Part shown: positions 4,979 to 6,980 of the stretch, in pieces
How the letters are laid out: every line of letters starts with the position of its first letter
How positions within the stretch are numbered: the stretch's first letter is position 1
NCBI GenBank assembly: GCA_020347085.1
Contig: CP070769.1
Span: forward strand, 1,643,963 to 1,650,942
DNA length: 6,980 nucleotides
Source of the DNA: Desulfobacterales bacterium
GTDB taxonomy: Bacteria > Desulfobacterota > Desulfobacteria > Desulfobacterales > C00003060
Direction of reading: 5' to 3'
Notes under the pieces: model-generated
Told to the model about the DNA's origin: nothing
What the model saw: only the letters and a program-made list of their open reading frames with translations
Database searches by the model: none
Position numbers and translations under genes: made by a program

Positions 4979-6406
4979 ATGTCAAAAAAGCCGTGGGATG
5001 GCAGGTTTTCTGAAAAGACAGATCGAACAGTGGAGTCTTTTACGTCTTCAATTGCATTTGACAGGCGGCTCTACCTTTATGACATTGAGGGGAGTATAGC
5101 GCACTGCCGCATGCTGGCCGAACAGTCGATCATTACGCAAGAAGATGCCTCCCAAATCATAGAAGGCCTTGGCAGGATTGCGCGAGACATTGAGCGTGGC
5201 GAATTTGAGCTGGATGAGTCATTTGAAGATATCCACATGAATATCGAGGCCCGGCTCACGGCTGAAATCGGAAAGGTTGCCCAAAAACTCCACACGGCAA
5301 GAAGCCGAAACGATCAGGTGGTGCTGGACGTGCGAATGTATCTACGCGATGAGGTGACACGCATACTGGAAGGGCTGACAGGCTTGTGTCAGGTCCTCGT
5401 GGACCTGGCAGAGAGCCATGTGGATGTTATTATGCCTGGATACACGCACCTTCAGCCGGCTCAGCCAGTGCTCTTTTCCCACCACCTTATGGCCTATTAT
5501 GAGATGTTTAAGAGGGACCGGGCCCGGTTCAAGGGGACGCTCCAGCGGATCAATGTGATGCCGCTTGGCAGTGCAGCTTTGGCTGGAACAACATATCCGA
5601 TTGACGTGGAGCATACGGCCAAGCTCCTCGCGTTTCCAGAAGTTTCCGCCAACAGCCTGGACGCTGTAAGCAGTCGGGACTTTATCATGGAGTTTCTGGC
5701 CACGGCCAGCATCTGCATGGTTCATATGAGTCGCCTTTCAGAAGAGCTCGTCCTGTGGTCGTCTGCTGAGTTTGGCTTTGTGGAGATACCTGACGCTTTT
5801 GCCACCGGAAGCAGTATTATGCCTCAAAAGAAGAATCCTGATGTGCCGGAGTTGGTGCGGGGCAAGGCAGGGCGCGTATTTGGAAACTTGATCGCGTTGC
5901 TCACGGTGATGAAGGGGCTTCCGCTGAGCTACAACCGGGATATGCAGGAAGACAAGGAACCCTTGTTTGACACGGTGGACACCCTGAAAGGGTGCATTGA
6001 CGTGTATGCAAAACTTCTCCCGCAGTTGCAGGTAAACCGGACGGCCATGCAAGAAGCTGCTTCAAAGGGCTATTTGAATGCCACGGACATGGCGGACTAT
6101 TTGGTAACCAAGGGCACGGCCTTTCGAGATGCGCACCACTGCGTGGGGGAAGTAGTACGGTATGCCATGGATCAAAATAAAGAGCTGCAGGCGCTTTCTT
6201 TGAATGAGCTGAAGAAGTTTTCCCAGGCATTTGAAAAAGACGTCTTTGAGATTCTCACGATAGAACAGGTGATCAACAGGCGGGTGTCTGCAGGCGGGAC
6301 CGCCAAGAAGAACGTGGTCGCGGCTATCAAAGAAGCAAAGAAGACCCTTAAGGTTGAAGCAGCTGAGAACGAGCCTGATGAGGGGAAAGAGAATACACCA
6401 TCGTAG
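4979..6406 (+). CDS. argH: Argininosuccinate lyase
   Basis: The enzyme cleaves argininosuccinate into arginine and fumarate, the last step of the pathway; it belongs to the fumarase/aspartase superfamily and acts as a tetramer. The 475-residue protein opens with PWDGRFSEKTD (5-15) and shows HTARSRNDQV (105-114), GYTHLQPAQP (154-163) with the T156-H157 pair, PLGSAALAGTTYPID (195-209), the flexible signature loop GSSIMPQKKNPD (277-288) with catalytic serine S279, and YNRDMQEDKEP (318-328). The C-terminus has an acidic tail of about 15-18 residues (AAENEPDEGKENTPS) beyond the usual family end. The coding bases of this tail overlap the start of the lipoprotein gene by 29 bases in another frame, so the tail may simply reflect the overlap. 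Confidence 0.96.
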   Translation: MSKKPWDGRFSEKTDRTVESFTSSIAFDRRLYLYDIEGSIAHCRMLAEQSIITQEDASQIIEGLGRIARDIERGEFELDESFEDIHMNIEARLTAEIGKVAQKLHTARSRNDQVVLDVRMYLRDEVTRILEGLTGLCQVLVDLAESHVDVIMPGYTHLQPAQPVLFSHHLMAYYEMFKRDRARFKGTLQRINVMPLGSAALAGTTYPIDVEHTAKLLAFPEVSANSLDAVSSRDFIMEFLATASICMVHMSRLSEELVLWSSAEFGFVEIPDAFATGSSIMPQKKNPDVPELVRGKAGRVFGNLIALLTVMKGLPLSYNRDMQEDKEPLFDTVDTLKGCIDVYAKLLPQLQVNRTAMQEAASKGYLNATDMADYLVTKGTAFRDAHHCVGEVVRYAMDQNKELQALSLNELKKFSQAFEKDVFEILTIEQVINRRVSAGGTAKKNVVAAIKEAKKTLKVEAAENEPDEGKENTPS

Positions 6407-6842
6407 CTTTGTTTTTCTATTTTTGGCGGGATTTCTGCTCCTTTGCCTAGGCTGCGGTAAGAAGGGGCCCCCTGTGCCGCCCAAACCCACCATTCCCCCT
6501 GCAATAACAGATCTTAAGGCAGAGGTCATTGGGGATAAAGTGCAGTTGACTTGGTCAGTGCCCAAGAAAGACAACGCATTCTTTGAGGGGTTGGAATACT
6601 TTAGAGTTCAAAAACACATGGCCCGTAGCTCAGTGGAACTATGTCCGGGGTGCCCGATTCCGTTTGAAGATCTGCTTGACATCAAGCTCAAAGCCCCTGC
6701 ACCGGCGCGCGTGGAAGGGGGCCGTGTAATCTTCCAAGACACCGTAGAGACGGACCATCGCTATGCGTACAAGGTGGTGGTCTATCATGAGAGCGGTGGC
6801 GTGAGCAAAGATTCCAATATCGTAGAGTTTGTTACACCCTAA
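6378..6842 (+). CDS. Small lipoprotein with fibronectin III-like region, CGKKGPP N-terminus
   Basis: From ATG 6378 the protein has 154 residues. Residues 1-25 form a lipoprotein signal peptide: a basic start (R2, K4, R5, R9), a hydrophobic core (FVFLFLAGFLLLCLG), then C26 as the predicted lipidated cysteine. The mature end CGKKGPPVPPKP resembles the CGxKGPL start of LptM/YifL-type lipoproteins but the rest does not. Residues about 37-154 read like one fibronectin III-type beta sandwich (ITDLKAEVIGDKVQLTW at 43-59, ending in YKVVVYHESGG and SNIVEFVTP), interrupted by an insert with CPGC (89-92). A TTG at 6354 would add eight residues; ATG is preferred for the compact basic n-region. The start lies 29 bases inside argH, so translation is probably coupled. 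The function is unknown; an envelope location is likely. Confidence 0.8.
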   Translation: MRGKRIHHRSFVFLFLAGFLLLCLGCGKKGPPVPPKPTIPPAITDLKAEVIGDKVQLTWSVPKKDNAFFEGLEYFRVQKHMARSSVELCPGCPIPFEDLLDIKLKAPAPARVEGGRVIFQDTVETDHRYAYKVVVYHESGGVSKDSNIVEFVTP

Positions 6843-6980
6843 TTGAGCGTAAACAAAACAAACAAACATTGGATCATATTCAGGTTAAACGACATTCTTG
6901 GCGGCAGGTCAGGAATTCCGGTGAACAGAGGCCTGCAGCCATTTCAAGCCACGACATATGCACGGCTGTTTAAGGCATTG
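6843..6980 (+). CDS. Possible start of a further gene, runs off the window
   Basis: The frame that directly follows the lipoprotein TAA stays open from TTG 6843 to the window edge (46 codons); GTG 6911 is another possible start. The peptide includes NKHWIIFRLNDILGG and GLQPFQATTYARLFKAL, which I do not recognise. There is no good Shine-Dalgarno. An open run of this length arises by chance about one time in ten, so this may be plain spacer. A diaminopimelate decarboxylase or epimerase gene would be a common neighbour in this gene order, but nothing here shows one. Confidence 0.2.
   Translation, partial: MSVNKTNKHWIIFRLNDILGGRSGIPVNRGLQPFQATTYARLFKAL

Noticed and set aside
6062..6574. Minus-strand frame of 170 codons across the argH-lipoprotein junction
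   Set aside because: It covers two supported genes on the other strand and shows no family features; the hydrophobic patch is antisense of the signal-peptide region.

Overview
The window is a nearly complete arginine-biosynthesis operon on the + strand, in the order argB, argD, argF, argG, argH, followed by a small lipoprotein gene. Just upstream is the last 28 codons of hslU, the ATPase subunit of the HslUV protease. The order hslU, argBDFGH, then a lipoprotein carrying a CGKKGPP motif resembles what I know from sulfate-reducing Desulfobacterota (former Deltaproteobacteria, Desulfobacterales-like). That assignment is an inference from gene order and protein style, because the window has no rRNA or other marker gene.

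Layout. 1-89: hslU 3' end. 90-548: a gene-free stretch of about 460 bases. It holds a roughly 318-bp element bounded by perfect 16-bp inverted repeats, with a second inverted-repeat pair of about 33 bp inside, and then an A-rich array of 7-bp units running into the argB start. 549-1427: argB. 1470-2672: argD. 2669-3583: argF, overlapping argD by ATGA. 3689-4909: argG, with a TTG start and a good Shine-Dalgarno. 4979-6406: argH. 6378-6842: a lipoprotein gene whose start lies inside the argH end. 6843-6980: a short open frame of uncertain status that runs off the window.

The enzymes cover five consecutive steps. N-acetylglutamate is phosphorylated (ArgB). The semialdehyde made from it by ArgC, which is not in the window, is transaminated (ArgD). 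After deacetylation, also encoded elsewhere, ornithine is carbamoylated to citrulline (ArgF), joined to aspartate (ArgG) and cleaved to arginine plus fumarate (ArgH). ArgB has the N-terminal helix and C-terminal signature of arginine-inhibited enzymes, so flux is probably controlled by feedback at that step. I saw no ARG-box-like operator.

The most unusual feature is in the gaps. Every gap between consecutive genes from hslU to argH that is not a stop/start overlap carries a degenerate array with a strict 7-bp period, and each gap has its own consensus (ATAMCAA, ATRACTA, GGAATGC plus YAACYCG, TTARCCC; also two GATTGAC units beside hslU). The argB and argD start codons are themselves the first bases of array units (ATGACTA and ATGACAA). 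The inverted-repeat element appears to sit inside a former GATTGAC array. The coding genes look intact and ordinary.
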